From the NCBI GenBank assembly GCA_002333145.1, contig DDBN01000045.1, forward strand, positions 1,781 through 7,766: 5,986 nt of DNA, written 5' to 3'. Origin of the DNA: Moraxellaceae bacterium UBA2031 (GTDB taxonomy: Bacteria; Pseudomonadota; Gammaproteobacteria; Pseudomonadales; Moraxellaceae). Numbering within the stretch: the stretch's first letter is position 1; each line of letters begins with the position of its first letter. The position numbers and the translations under genes are program-made. Below, in pieces: positions 5,583 through 5,986 of this stretch. The notes below the pieces were generated by a model that had not been told where the DNA came from, ran no database searches, and saw nothing but the letters and a program-made list of their open reading frames with translations.

Positions 5583-5986
5583 GTGTCCGTCATTAAAATG
5601 GCCGATCTCGATCTGGCCGGTAAGCGCGTGTTGATTCGTGAAGACCTGAACGTACCGGTTAAGAACGGTAAGGTCGCCAGTGCTGCCCGTATCGAAGCAT
5701 CACTGCCAACGATCAGGCTGGCGTTGGAGAAGGGCGCGGCCGTCATGGTGTGTTCGCATCTTGGCCGCCCTGTTGAAGGCGAGTTCACTGAAGAAAACTC
5801 CCTGAAGCCAGTGGCGGATTATCTATCGCAGGCATTGGGCCGCACCGTGCCGCTGGTGCAAAACTATCTGAACGGTATTGAAGTAAAAGCCGGTGAGGTA
5901 GTGCTGTTAGAGAATGTGCGCTTTAATAAGGGTGAAAAGAAAAACGCTGATGAGTTAGCGCAACAATATGCCGCGCTCTGTGATGT
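5583..5986 (+). CDS. pgk: Phosphoglycerate kinase, N-terminal part, cut by window edge
   Basis: This cytosolic monomeric enzyme reversibly transfers phosphate from 1,3-bisphosphoglycerate to ADP, the glycolytic step directly after GAPDH. The first 134 codons are present and the frame is open to the window end. Family landmarks in the 3-phosphoglycerate-binding N domain are KRVLIREDLNVP (residues 14-25, with the conserved Arg, Asp and Asn), ARIEASLPTI (35-44), VCSHLGRP (56-63), NSLKPVA (71-77) and LLENVRFNKGEKKN (108-121). RE in place of the more usual RVD/RAD is a variant I associate with gammaproteobacterial Pgk. The GTG start at 5583 is chosen because of the well-spaced AAGGAG and gives MSVIKMADLDLAGKRV. 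It lies three bases after the upstream stop codon, so it is co-transcribed with tkt and the GAPDH-family gene. The nucleotide-binding C domain is outside the window. Confidence 0.97.
   Translation, partial: MSVIKMADLDLAGKRVLIREDLNVPVKNGKVASAARIEASLPTIRLALEKGAAVMVCSHLGRPVEGEFTEENSLKPVADYLSQALGRTVPLVQNYLNGIEVKAGEVVLLENVRFNKGEKKNADELAQQYAALCD

Overview
The window looks like a chromosomal housekeeping region of a gammaproteobacterium. MetK, transketolase and Pgk all read like gammaproteobacterial orthologues. The divergent metK / tkt-gap(epd)-pgk arrangement is familiar from Pseudomonas-type and related genomes. The species cannot be named from the sequence. No mobile elements, CRISPR arrays, tRNA or rRNA genes were seen.

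Layout. Positions 1-408 (minus) hold the first 136 codons of ahcY (S-adenosylhomocysteine hydrolase). Its upstream region (409-617, read on the minus strand) is a dense regulatory leader. It contains a sigma70-like promoter, then an S-adenosylhomocysteine (SAH) riboswitch aptamer with both its P1 helix and its pseudoknot strands, then a hairpin that competes with the pseudoknot, then a 12-bp hairpin that buries the ahcY Shine-Dalgarno. Positions 731-991 (plus) encode a small DUF4404-like protein. Positions 1020-1048 are a bidirectional intrinsic terminator shared with metK. Positions 1065-2294 (minus) are metK (S-adenosylmethionine synthetase). A 263-bp divergent intergenic region follows. The plus-strand cluster is tkt (2558-4564), a GAPDH/erythrose-4-phosphate dehydrogenase family gene (4572-5579) and the 5' part of pgk (from 5583 to the window end).

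How the genes work together. metK makes SAM. SAM-dependent methylation yields SAH, and AhcY removes SAH. The leader of ahcY appears to sense SAH directly, so AhcY would be induced when its toxic substrate builds up. metK itself shows no recognisable SAM riboswitch. The tkt-gap-pgk genes are tightly spaced (7 and 3 bp gaps) and form a central-carbon operon covering the non-oxidative pentose phosphate pathway and the three-carbon part of glycolysis/gluconeogenesis.

The most interesting items are the complete SAH-switch architecture at ahcY and an unusual active-site loop in the GAPDH-family protein, where the usual SNASCTTNC is SSVSCTTHA.
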